A stretch of DNA of 64,000 bases from Palaemon carinicauda (Eukaryota > Arthropoda > Malacostraca > Decapoda > Palaemonidae), in assembly GCF_036898095.1 (NCBI RefSeq), contig NC_090746.1, positions 111,913,339 to 111,977,338 of the forward strand. Reading direction: 5' to 3'. Positions 53,685 to 63,859 of the stretch are shown here, one piece after another (position 1 is the stretch's first letter; each line of letters starts with the position of its first letter). The position numbers and the translations under genes were made by a program. The notes under the pieces were generated by a model that was not told where the DNA came from, ran no database searches, and saw only the letters and a list, made by a program, of their open reading frames with translations.

Positions 53685-53779
53685 GAAAGTAGTTCTAGGT
53701 AAGTACTCTGTGTTGGAACAAATCACAAATTTTTAAGTAATTTGTATTTTTCCTAACATACTTACCTAGAACTACTTTC
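53685..53779 (+). repeat. Family B internal complementary region
   Basis: Reverse complement of the right end joined to the left end (GTAAGTACTCTGTGTTGGAA for the left; TTTTTCCTAACATACTTACC for the right). Contains a donor-like CTAGGTAAGT (GT at 53699). Confidence 0.88.
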
Positions 53780-53839
53780 GGGTTATGGGCCACCCATCCT
53801 TCCCCGAGGGCCCTGCAGGGCTGAGGAGAACCTTTCCGA

Positions 53840-54060
53840 CGAAACTTACTGAGGAGCACGACCTGAGCTAGCACACTCTCCGACCCCGGGTCGCCTCAGG
53901 GCGCGTATCACTCCGCCTGAGGTCACCCCATAGAAAATGGGAATAGGGTAAACTACACAAAATTCTGGTCGGTTGGGAAAGAGTTACCAGTAACTCCTCA
54001 GAAAGTAGTTCTAGGTAAGTATATTAGGAAAAATACAAATTACTTAAAAATTTGTGATTT
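53840..54060 (+). repeat. Family B right inverted terminal repeat
   Basis: Inverted copy of 47551-47745, with a right-specific outer part (GGTAAGTATATTAGGAAAAA). The outer part carries an AG/GTAAGT splice-donor match (GT at 54015). Confidence 0.85.
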
Positions 54061-54468
54061 TTTGTGAATTTGGTGTTTTAGAAGATAAAGAAATTCATGT
54101 TTTGATCAGGAAACTTTGAGAGTTTATCAGATTCTTATGTTTTTGAGATTTTGATGGTTTTAAGAAACATAGGTTTAACAGAAGTAATTTAGATTTCTAT
54201 ATATCATAGATTTTAAAAATAATTTTTATCACTTAGATTTAATATATATTATATTTTTCCTCCTTAATTTATTCTGGCCATCTCTGTATGAGTCAAGTTT
54301 GATGCATTGAGTTACTTAATATCCTCCCTCTTGATAAATAATAATTTTAAATTTAAAGATTCCAGGATCTTTTCTTTGTTCAAAACATCATAGACTAGTA
54401 GAAGAATATTTTTATGCAAAATTAAATGTTTAGTCTCTGTATAATGGGGATTCTCTAATTTTGTGCAG

Positions 54469-55038
54469 ATCCTATGCTGTTTGAAGATGCTGGCTCTTTG
54501 GGGTCAGCAGTGTCTGGGCAACAGTCTCCAGAACCAGAGCAGTCAAAGTCATCCCTTGAAGAAGGAGGAGGTGGAGGTGGCGGTGGGAGTTCTAGCGGTG
54601 GTGGAGTTCTCACTGGAGGTAATGTGCCTGTCAAGCCATTAAGGAAAGAAGGGGCTTCTAAAAAAATGTTTTTACTTGATCGGGCGTCAGTGTTTGCTAT
54701 TCCAAGGGGGATCAGGTCTTCCCCCTCGACTACCACAGCAGGTAGTGGTAATCAAGGGGGATTTGGGGGTAACAGCAGGTGTGGGGTCACTGTAAATTCA
54801 GTAAGTACTACCACAAACACCACATCCACCATTACCACTGTAACTTCTACCACCGTTACAAGCACGCCTACTCAGGACCACAAAGTTTCACCGGAGTACA
54901 AAATCACTGCCTCATTGTATTCTGGTACAGCCCGAGGCAGCAGTAACAGCAGCAGCTGTGTCACAAGCAACAACAGTAAACCATCCCGTCGCACTGCTTC
55001 TCTGCTCAACTTGTTTGTGGCGTCCACTTCTTTTTCTG
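54469..55038 (+). CDS. FCHo: FCHo exon 7 (linker)
   Basis: Begins after TTTTGTGCAG with the two bases that complete codon 265 and encodes residues 265-454. It starts NPMLFEDAGSLGSAVSGQQS right after the F-BAR end, then a run of eight Gly in EEGGGGGGGGSSSGG, and a Thr-rich stretch (VSTTTNTTSTITTVTS). This is the disordered linker that in FCHO proteins joins the F-BAR to the C-terminal mu-homology domain; the latter is not in the window. The most likely donor is TTTCTG/GTATGT at 55039, leaving phase 1, but the frame stays open to 55175, so the 3' border is less certain than the 5' one. Confidence 0.82.
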
Positions 55039-56460
55039 GTATGTGGCTGATGTGTGAACTTGTTATTACTCTGTGGCAACATGTTGCACGCTTTTCAGGT
55101 TTTGTTTTGTGTCACAAATTTTGCTCCTCTCCTAAGGCTTTTTTACTTTTAATTGATAATCAGTTATTGAGTTAGATTTATATACTGTCAATAACAGGAT
55201 AAGTACTCATTATCATTATTACAGTGTCTAGTGAGTAGTGTTGGAAGAGGTAATTGTCGCCTAGTCTTCTTTATAATTTAGAAAGTGTCTGATTTTCATC
55301 TATGTAATGTTTGGTCTATATTTAATGCTCCAGCTAAATTTTTCTTGGATAATATTGAAGGTTTTGGAGCCAATAAGTGTCTTTAAATTAACCCTGTAGT
55401 TTATACATTGTTCTGCTTTTTGTAGAATTTATATAGAATTCTAATGAGAAGATACTTGACCCTTTAGCAGATGGATGAGTATGTCCTTGTATTGGTATCC
55501 AGTAAGTTTCTTGGTGTAAGGTATCTAAAGGATTAGATGATCTCTTCATTTCAGTATAGTTGGCATTAGATAAGATGAAATTTAATTTGGATTGGGAATC
55601 TTTTAATAATGATCTGGTATTAACAGAGTGGGTGAATAGATTACAAATGTTATTCAGCCACATAAATTCAAGCGTATATGATTGTTCAGGGTAAAAAAAT
55701 GGTTTAAAAAGAATACAGTACATGAAAACTAGAATGTCGTACAAGAAAATCTCTCAACACTAGACACCAACATATAGAATAGGTAGTTAATATCCACCAG
55801 GCAAACTATCTAATGTATGGTGAGATGAAATAGTTAGACAGTTAGTCTTGGAAAATGTTAAAGCTGATTCCAGATAGAGTACTGTACAGTTCTATAAACC
55901 TCATGAATTAACTTGTAGAATTTCAAAGGCCAATTAACGTAAAAGCATGAAATGCGAATTGAATATAAAGCAATAACATTGATCCAAAGCTAATGAGATG
56001 ATCCATCAAGTGTCTAAAAAAGAATAAAAGGCTGACAGTATTGAGGAGATATTCACTTAAATGAAATGAATAATCACAAGGCTCCCGTCTCATGCGAGAA
56101 TGTGCTGCCGATAAGGGGGATTTAGGTGAGTTACTTTATAAATCAGTCTTGTGAATGTCATAATGGAAATTAAATACATTTTAAAAGGCAGTATTTAGAT
56201 TTCTGTTTAAAGAAATTAATATTTTTAATTGAACATATACATGGATTTTACATAAGCAAGTTAATATTAATTTTATTTAGATCTTATGACAAATCTGATA
56301 TCTGCCACAAGGGAACATTAAACCTGGGCCTTTTCATCAAGTTTCCAACACACTGATCCGATAAGGTACTAGCCAATAAGTTAATTGGGGGAGGAATGTA
56401 GGGAACTTTTAAATCTCAGTCATAGCATGCACATTTCTTTATTAATAGGATGTACTTTAA
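55039..56460. other. FCHo intron 7 (first part), no recognised feature
   Basis: AT-rich intronic DNA with no recognised transposon or exon. Confidence 0.55.
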
Positions 56461-56503
56461 CTATCTATCTATCTATCTATCTACCTACATATCTATCTAT
56501 CTA

Positions 56504-56571
<68 letters not shown>

Positions 56572-56576
56572 TTATA
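56461..56576. repeat. Compound microsatellite (ATCT)n-(AT)n
   Basis: About 45 bases of CTAT/CTAC units followed by about 65 bases of TA repeats. Confidence 0.95.
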
Positions 56577-57103
56577 TGAAAAGAAATTAACAATATACTG
56601 TACAGATGTACTGCAAGGTGATCACATGTTACACTAAGGTATAAGAATACTAAACCAACATAACATCAAATTCTGTAAATACATAACACTGATCTTTTGC
56701 ATCATATAGTAGGGTCTCTCTACTAGCATTTTAAGTAGCTGTAGGATTAAAACTTCATCCAGGAACTTGGGACCAAAACTTTGAAGCCAGTGATTGCCTG
56801 CTAGAAAACGAATGGCAGAGTATGATACGGTCTTAATGGTGAGCGTACCATACTTTGCTGTCTTGGGAACAAGCCTGTCCAATGAATAATCATCAACTAG
56901 AAAGCAAGTCTTTACCAAGCTTCCAGCATTGTAGTTTACCTTTTCCATATTTTACAGTACGATAATGAAGTTTTCTGTAAAGACAACTTGGTTTTTATTC
57001 TTGAAATTATTTTTGTAATAAGTAAAAGAATTTTGATTCAATCTTAAAAAAAGAAGGTTAGGAAATACAGTACTGTACACGAGAAGATAAAATTTATATA
57101 GTA

Positions 57104-57404
57104 CAGCAATACCCCCCTACGTCGTTAATTGGTTCAAGAGACTTGATGTAGGTTAAATTTTCACCCTAGAAATTGGCTTAAAGGTTCCCTATACTTGTTC
57201 ATTTTATAAAAACCAGATACAGTACTTTCAGTAGTAAGCTTCCATGTGAATTACAGAACTTGATTGTCATGACTTGAGGAACCGACATAAGGTAGGAAAA
57301 AATTACCTAAGTTGGATTTAATTTTTGTAATGGATTAATTTTTATATTTAATATTTAAGGAGTGCGACTTAAAGTTGGAACTGACGTAAAGAGGGGTGTT
57401 ACTG
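57104..57404. mobile_element. MITE of pogo/Tigger type
   Basis: 301 bases with terminal inverted repeats (CAGCAATACCCCCCTACGTC at the left; GACGTAAAGAGGGGTGTTACTG at the right given by its parts GACGTAAA and GGGGTGTTACTG) and TA on both sides (57102-57103, 57405-57406). The terminal CAG...CTG and TA duplication match the Tigger at 5824, but the inner sequence differs. No ORF, so it is non-autonomous. Confidence 0.75.
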
Positions 57405-57559
57405 TATTATGTCCATCATTGCTAATTATGTTTACAAAACAACTGCTGACGCGTTCTCTTAATCCCAACTCATGAATTATGTGGGTGTACAGCTATTTAT
57501 AATAAGGAAGATAATTTTAGAAAGCCTTACAAAAAATTGATTTATTAAACCATAATTTT

Positions 57560-57727
57560 CAATATTTAACTTAGCCGGTGATTATATAGCTGCAACTCTG
57601 TTGCCCGACAGACAACTCTACGGTAAAAACTCGCCAGCGATCGCTACACAGGTTGCGGGTGTGCCCAACAGCGCCATCTGTCGTCCAGATACCCAGTACT
57701 CAATGTAAACAAAGACTCAATTTTCTC
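57560..57727 (+). repeat. A3 left inverted terminal repeat
   Basis: Inverted match to the partial right repeat from about 63860 to the window end. Private variants (GTCGTCCAGAT, CAGTACTCAATG) occur in both of its terminal repeats and differ from those of A1. One visible difference between its own repeats: ACGGTAAAAAC at the left, GTTTTTACCGG at the right. Confidence 0.9.
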
Positions 57728-58943
57728 TCTGTCGAGCTATCGACAAGACGTACTTACTCGCTGTTGCTAAACTGGAGTTTTTTTCACAACTAATTGGTGA
57801 AGTACTTTATTCTAGTTTTGAGCTTTCGCTATGCAGGTGTTTTATCTTCATCTTAAATCTTGAACTTGTTTTGGATAGATTTAATTATGGTGACAAAGAG
57901 AGTATGGACTTTCTTTCACTTTTAAATGGCCGACCCTTCCCTTAGACGGAAGTGTGTTTAGGCTTTTAGTAATTATCTTATCACGTTATAGATTTTCCTC
58001 TATATATTTTATATCTCTCCGCCTTTATTAGGCCTCTTCGATTAACTTTCCATTTATTATAAACATATAAAAATAAATTTTAATGTTTTGTTTATATAGA
58101 CCTTTCCTGAGAGTAGGCGGTCCTAACTTGGAAACCGAAGTTAATCAACGTTGAGCCCTTTATATCGTAATTAGCTTTTAAAGAGCTAAGGATTTAAAAC
58201 TTTTTAAATGTAATATTTTATGAAAGAATTTCTTTGATAGTCTTCGTACTGTTTTCAAAGATGAACTAACGTTTAGTTTATTTATGCTACGCAGTTGTTG
58301 ACGTTCAGGACGTTCAACATGCGCTCTATCGTTACGATAGAGAGAGAGTGTATCACGGTTTCACTTTGCAGTAAGAGTAAATCGATTCTGACGTTTTGTT
58401 CATTCTCTCTTAGCTTAAATGTTTTAAATTCTATTTTAAAGGAACTTTTTATTTGAAAAACCTTTCAGTTTTTTCCTTTAGTCAAATAACATGTTTTTTT
58501 TGACGAAATATAATTGGGCTCTTCTCTTAGGTGCGAAATCAAGAGAGAAAGAGAGAGAGAGATAGAGACGGAGGGAGAGAGAGGAGAGAAAACGTTCCGT
58601 TCAAGCGGGTAACGTTGTTCTCGAGTTACTCTCGTCCCTAGTCGCTGTACGGGGAGGAAGGATAAAACGTTTTTAGTTTTTTATTCTCGTCCCCAGGCTA
58701 GGTGCGGTGAGAGATTGAAAACGTAGTTATATGAACTAGTGTTTAGTCTCTTTCCCAGCCACTGATTTTTTTATCTTAAAATATGTTTTCTGTTTTTTGC
58801 TGGTATTAATGAGCTTGCATTATACGACTGATTTCGCAATTACTACCTTTTAATGAAGGGTAGAATTGCGTGTTTCAGGTAGAAATCAGTAAAAGTTTGG
58901 TTTTCAGTGAAATAAGTGCAAAACAGAAAATCGAAGTGATAAA

Positions 58944-60560
58944 GTGATATGCGCAAAGTGTTACAGTGTTGCGTCCGAGGGTTCGTCTGTTCGTGCCTGT
59001 CGTTCACCTAGTCCGGGACCTCTTGCATGCTCCCAAGCCCAGGGGAGAAGTAATGTCAAACGACTTATGGGTTCGAGAGGCCTTGATCAACGAACAGACG
59101 TTTTCCCTCTATGGTATCGGGTGTATCTTACCAAGATCTCCCCTACCATAAGACGAGAGAGACGTTGTTTCTCCTCGTCATCCGAAGGCTTTTCGCATAA
59201 GAAACCTATCACAAGGTTTCGAAGCCCTTAAGCGAAAGTCAGTCCTTTCAGGACAGGTCCAGCGTCCTGGTTACAACCATTAGGACAGCTCTGACCCTAT
59301 GCAGTCATCGGATAACTGCTCGCCGCCTAACAAAAGCGTAACACAGACTCCGAGAGTCTTTCTTTGTTGGCAAAGTGTTGCGGTCACAGACGTTACCCTC
59401 GTCTCTTACCACAACCATTTCCGTTGATCCTTAATGGGTTGTATGGCAAGACATGCAGTATATGCTTGCCTCCCTTATGGAAGACTATTCTGCCGATTAG
59501 TCCGTTGAGTCTAGCCGTTTATCTCATCGATATCCTGGCTTTCAGCCAACCTAACGTTCCTTTGTGCTTACTGTTGACGTTGGCGTAGCTTAGTCACGTC
59601 AGTCAGGTTGTTTAGAACCACACTCGATGCGGTCTCGTGTGGTTTTTCAGCCGCATTTGGACGTTAGGCCACTTGCTGATGCTCCTGTTGACGTTCAAGA
59701 CGTTCACTAACAATCGTAGTTGACTTGTTTTGACGCTGTGCGTCAACCTCCGCATTCTAGAGTTGTTTTGACTGCTCAGTCTAGGCAGTCAAAGCAGTCT
59801 CGAGTGGATGCTGTGCGTCCTCACGCACCTGTTGTGGTTGACAGTTCAGTTGTTGACAGTTCACAGACTGTCAAGCAGTTACATGACGTTGCGTTCTGGT
59901 CCGCTACTAATGCACCAGTGAGTGTGGCCTCTGCTTGTAAAGCATTGCCACCACGGTAGGTCTCTCCCTTGCTTGAGACTCAGCTTTTATCGGACAAGGT
60001 TCCTGTAGATGAGGAAGTTGCTGTTCCCCCTCCTACTGATATTCCCTTGAGGACTCTGTCAGATGGAGAGGAGCCTAAAGCTGCTTAGCCTCCTATGGAC
60101 TTTAATTAAATCATGATGATTTTTTTCAAGGATCTTTGTCCGGATCTTTTTGTAACTGCTGCTCCTCGTTCGCCTAAACGTCAGAGCTTACACTAGGCCT
60201 AGCTACTTCGAAGCCGTTGTTTTTAAGCTAGTGCTCTCTCGCTCTCCTAGAGAGCTTTACGTTGGCTAGGCGACTGGTTTTTCACCAGGAGGAGTTTGGG
60301 GGATACAGCCTAAGCTTTCCCTTCTTTTAAACTGGTTTATAGAGCGAGAGTCTGATATGACACGAGAGAAGTTCTCGGCTTGGGAGTTCATGCCTCTGCC
60401 CAGATAGACTTCTCAATTCTCGTAGACTCTCCCTGGCGCCTGGCCAGGAGACGCTCCAAGTTTTTTACAGGTCAACTTCACAGCTGTTTTCGAGCCTTTG
60501 AAGTTTTGCTGTACAATTATGTCATGCATAACAAGGCTTTCAGGGATGGTAAGCGGTACC
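58944..60560 (+). pseudogene. A3 gag, first degraded copy
   Basis: Same structure and stops as A1 7506-9110, with scattered substitutions (for example GTCACAAGG in A1 and ATCACAAGG here). Lacks the finger N-terminus. The leader with the GA tract lies at 58540-58590. Confidence 0.7.
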
Positions 60561-61185
60561 GCCTCAGTCGCTAACCCCGTCTGTTGCCACACCTGCTCCC
60601 GTAGACCCTAAATGGGCTTTGCTGCAAGACATGCAGTCCAAGCTTGCGTCCTTGATAGAGGACTTTAATGCGGAGAAGGTTGCTACCGAACCTTCTGGCC
60701 AACAACCTTCCAACCGGTCGGTTGTGCGCCCTGTTGACGCTGAGGTAACCTACTCGCGTCTGCCAGTTGAGGGGGTTCCTCCACCGATGCGACCCATTGT
60801 GGGTTGCCAGCCGCACGTTGACGTTAAGCGACGCTCGGAGGTGGTTGTTGACGTTCAGGACGTTCAACAACCAGCAGAGGTGACTTGTTTTGACGCAGTG
60901 CGTCAACCTCAGCAACCCGGTAGGGTGTTGACTGCACAACCCAGACGGTCTAGACAGTCTCGGGTTGACGCTGTGCTTCCTCGCGCACCCATGGTTGTTG
61001 ACAGTTCACAGACTGTGCAGCAGTTCCATAATGTTGCGTCCGGCTCCGTCACGCATGCACCAGTGCGACCGGACTCAGCGAGCCAGACGTTGCCCACTCC
61101 GTTGCCGTTTCCTCATCAGTTTTCGGATGAGGAACCCTCTGATGAGGACGTTGCTGAACAACAAGACGATCAGCCCCCAGAATAG
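60561..61185 (+). pseudogene. A3 gag, second partial copy
   Basis: 188 open codons from 60619, matching A1 9180-9746 and A2 gag. Ends at the same gag-to-pol deletion junction as A1. Confidence 0.7.
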
Positions 61186-61211
61186 ATCAAGCCCTGCTAT
61201 CCATCCAGAAG

Positions 61212-62185
61212 ATGCTGAAGAAGGAACGCTGCTCAGTCAGGCTGTGGATGAGTCTGGTAGGGACGCTGTCATCCGTGGAACAATTTGTGTCACTAGGAAG
61301 ACTACACCTCCGTCCTCTTCAATACCATCTAGCTTTTCACTGGAAAAAGGACAAGACGCTAGAAGCGGTCTCGATCCCGGTTTCCGAAAAGATAAAGTCT
61401 TGTCTGACTTGGTGGAAGGACAATATCAACCTAAGAGAGGGTCTTCCCCTGGCTGTTCAGACTCCCAACCACGTTCTCTTCTCGGACGCATCGGACGTGG
61501 GCTGGGGCGCGACACTAGACGGTCGGGAATGCTCAGGACTGTGGAACTCGAGTCAGAGGAGCATGCATATCAACTGCAAGGAGCTGTTGGCAGTACATCT
61601 GGCCTTGAAAAACTTCAAGTCTCTCCTTCGAGGCAAAGTGGTGGAAGTTAACTCGGACATCACCACGGCCTTGGCGTACATCTCCAAACAAGGAGGTACC
61701 CACTCACTGACGTTGTACGAGATCGCAAGGGACCTGCTCATCTGGTCAAAAGGTCAAGACATCTCCCTAGTAACGAGGTTCATCCAAGGCGACTTGAACA
61801 TCATAGCAGATTGTCTCAGTCGGAAAGGGCAAGTAATTCCAACCGAATGGACCCTCCACAAGGATGTGTGCAAGAGACTTTGGGCCACTTGGGGTAAAAC
61901 CATCCATAGATCTCTTTGCAACCTCGCTGACCAAGAGGCTTCCAATCTATTGCTCTCCAGTCCCGGACCCAGCAGCAATACATATAGATGCTTTCCTCCT
62001 AGATTGGTCACATCTGGATCTCTACGCATTCCCACCGTTCAAGATTGTCAACAAGGTACTGCAGAAGTTCGCCTCTCACGAAGGGACAAGGTTGACGTTA
62101 GTTGCTTCCCTCTGGCCCGCGAGAGAATGGTTCACCGAGATACTTCGATGGTTAGTAGACGTTCCCAGTAGTCTTCCTCTAAGGG
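61212..62185 (+). pseudogene. A3 pol remnant (RT thumb, RNase H, DAM-like)
   Basis: 319 codons are open from MLKKERCS through RNase H (FSDASDVGWGA, NCKELLAV, NSDITTALAY), longer than in A1 because the A1 stop is absent. The insertion in GGGGTAAAACC (about 61891-61900) then shifts the frame before IDLFATS. RT fingers and palm are missing. Confidence 0.8.
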
Positions 62186-62195
62186 TAGACCTTCT

Positions 62196-63320
62196 ATGTC
62201 AGCCACACGTAAAGAAGGTACTCCAAAGCCTCCACGCTCTTCGTCTGACTGCCTTCAGACTATCGAAAGACTCTCGAGAGCTAGAGGCTTTTCGAAGGAA
62301 GCAGCCAGTGCGATTGCTAGAGCAAGGAGAGCTTCTTCCATTAGAGTCTACCAATCGAAGTGGGAAGTCTTCCGAGTCTGGTGCAAGTCAGTTTCTGTAT
62401 CCTCGACCAGTACCTCTGTAGCTCAAATAGCTGTTTTTCTCTTATACCTGAGAAAAGGACGATCCCTTTCAGCTCCCACTATCAAGGGCTACAGAAGCAT
62501 GTTGGCATCGGTCTTCCGGCATAGAGGCTTAGATCTTTCCAAACATAAAGATCTGCAAGACCTCCTTAAGTCTTTTGAGACCACCAAGGAGCGTCGTTTG
62601 GCTACCCCTGGATGGAATTTAGACGTGGTACTAAGATTCTTCATGTCAGATAGGTTGGAGCCGTTACAATCAGCCTCCCTGAAAGATCTCACTCTTAAGA
62701 CTCTTTTCCTGGTATGCTTAGCCTCGGCTAAAAGAGTCAGTGAGATTCATGTCTTCAGCAAGAACATAGGATTTTCGTCAGAAAAAGCCACTTGTTCGCT
62801 ACAACTTGGTTTTCTAGCCAAAAATGAGCTGCCTTCTCGGCCTTGGCCTAAATCTTTCGATATCCCCAGCTTATCGGAGATCGTAGGCAATGAACTAGAA
62901 AGAGTCTTATGCCCTGTTAGAGCTCTTAAGTTCTATTTAAAGCGTACTAAACCTTTACAAGGCCAATCTGAAGCTTTATGGTGTTCAGTTAAGAAACCAT
63001 CCTTGCCTTTGTCAAAGAATGCTTGGTCAGACTTTATCAGATTGTTAATACGAGAAGCTCATTCACATCTGAGTGAGGAAGACCGAACTTTGCTTAAGGT
63101 GAAGACGCACGAAGTTAGAGCTGTAACAACTTCCGTGGCCTTTAAGCAAAATATATCTCTGCAAAGTATAATGGACGCAACCTATTGGAGAAGCAAGTCA
63201 GTGTTCGCGTCATTTTACTTGAAAGATGTCCAGTCTCTTTACAAGAACTGCTACACACTGGGACCATTCGTAGCTGCGAGTGCAGTAGTGGGTGAGGGCT
63301 CAACCACTACAATTCCCTAA
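62196..63320 (+). CDS. A3 tyrosine recombinase (intact ORF)
   Basis: 374 codons from ATG with no lesion, the only complete recombinase frame with an ATG in the window. N-terminal SAM-like core-binding part: LQTIERLSRARGFSKEAASA, VYQSKWEVFRVWC, IAVFLLYLRKGRSLSAPTIK. Catalytic domain: R in ASAKRVSEIH, H-x-x-R in THEVRAVTTSVAF, Y in FASFYLKDV near the end. It would catalyse strand exchange for circular DIRS cDNA. The start codon lies inside the degenerate pol overlap, and A1 has ACG there, so the natural start may differ. Catalytic activity is inferred from residues only. Confidence 0.88.
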   Translation: MSATRKEGTPKPPRSSSDCLQTIERLSRARGFSKEAASAIARARRASSIRVYQSKWEVFRVWCKSVSVSSTSTSVAQIAVFLLYLRKGRSLSAPTIKGYRSMLASVFRHRGLDLSKHKDLQDLLKSFETTKERRLATPGWNLDVVLRFFMSDRLEPLQSASLKDLTLKTLFLVCLASAKRVSEIHVFSKNIGFSSEKATCSLQLGFLAKNELPSRPWPKSFDIPSLSEIVGNELERVLCPVRALKFYLKRTKPLQGQSEALWCSVKKPSLPLSKNAWSDFIRLLIREAHSHLSEEDRTLLKVKTHEVRAVTTSVAFKQNISLQSIMDATYWRSKSVFASFYLKDVQSLYKNCYTLGPFVAASAVVGEGSTTTIP

Positions 63321-63650
63321 TTCCATACCCTTTTAATCTTTCTCTTGAAATGTTTTTATTGTTGTTTTTTGGGTTGTCCGGAAGGCTAAGAAGCCTTTCG
63401 CATCCTGGTTGATTTGGCGGGTGGTCAAAGTCATTTCTTGAGAGCGCCTAGATTAGGGGTTTTGATGAGGTCCTGTTGTATGGGTTGCAACCCTTGATAC
63501 TTCAGATCCTAGGGGTCGATCAGCATCCTAAGAGGATCGCGAGGCTCCGTAAGGAAGACGTACTTAAAAGGCAGAGTATTTGTTCAAGTCGACTTCCTTA
63601 CCAGGTACCTATTTATTTTGTTTTTGTTATTTTGATAACTTCTAAAATGA

Positions 63651-63656
63651 AATAAA
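63651..63656 (+). terminator. Candidate poly(A) signal of A3
   Basis: AATAAA at the position equivalent to 12205 in A1. Confidence 0.4.
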
Positions 63657-63722
63657 AACTCTTAGCTCATAAAAGTGTAAACATATATTGCTGGTCTCTA
63701 CCCACCCCCCTGGGTGTGAATC

Positions 63723-63811
63723 AGCTATATAATCACCGGCTAAGTTAAATATTGAAAAATGTTATTTTGATAATAAAATAAATTTTTGAATATACTTACC
63801 CGGTGATTATA
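63723..63811 (+). repeat. A3 internal complementary region
   Basis: Same structure as in A1. Its predicted right-end half (TTATTTTGATAATAAAATAA) gives the expected sequence of the A3 right end that lies outside the window. Confidence 0.88.
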
Positions 63812-63859
63812 AATTAAAGGACCCTCCCTTCCTCCCCAATAGAGACGCAGTGGGACGAG

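Larger units (their letters stand above)
47551..54060 (+). mobile_element. DIRS retrotransposon, family B, full length but dead
   Basis: Left inverted terminal repeat 47551-47745, ICR 53685-53779, right terminal repeat about 53840-54060. Gag, pol and recombinase are in the usual order, all with lesions: several in-frame stops and a C-tract frameshift in gag, one frameshift and a changed catalytic residue in RT, and two stops plus a frameshift in the recombinase. The left end begins ATTTGTTCC, as in family D. High GC compared with the flanking intron. Confidence 0.9.

Noticed and set aside
56634..56948. Minus-strand 104-codon ORF starting MEKVNYNAG
   Set aside because: No recognisable motif, no repeat partner in the window and AT-rich composition; it could be a relic of an unknown transposon but cannot be supported.
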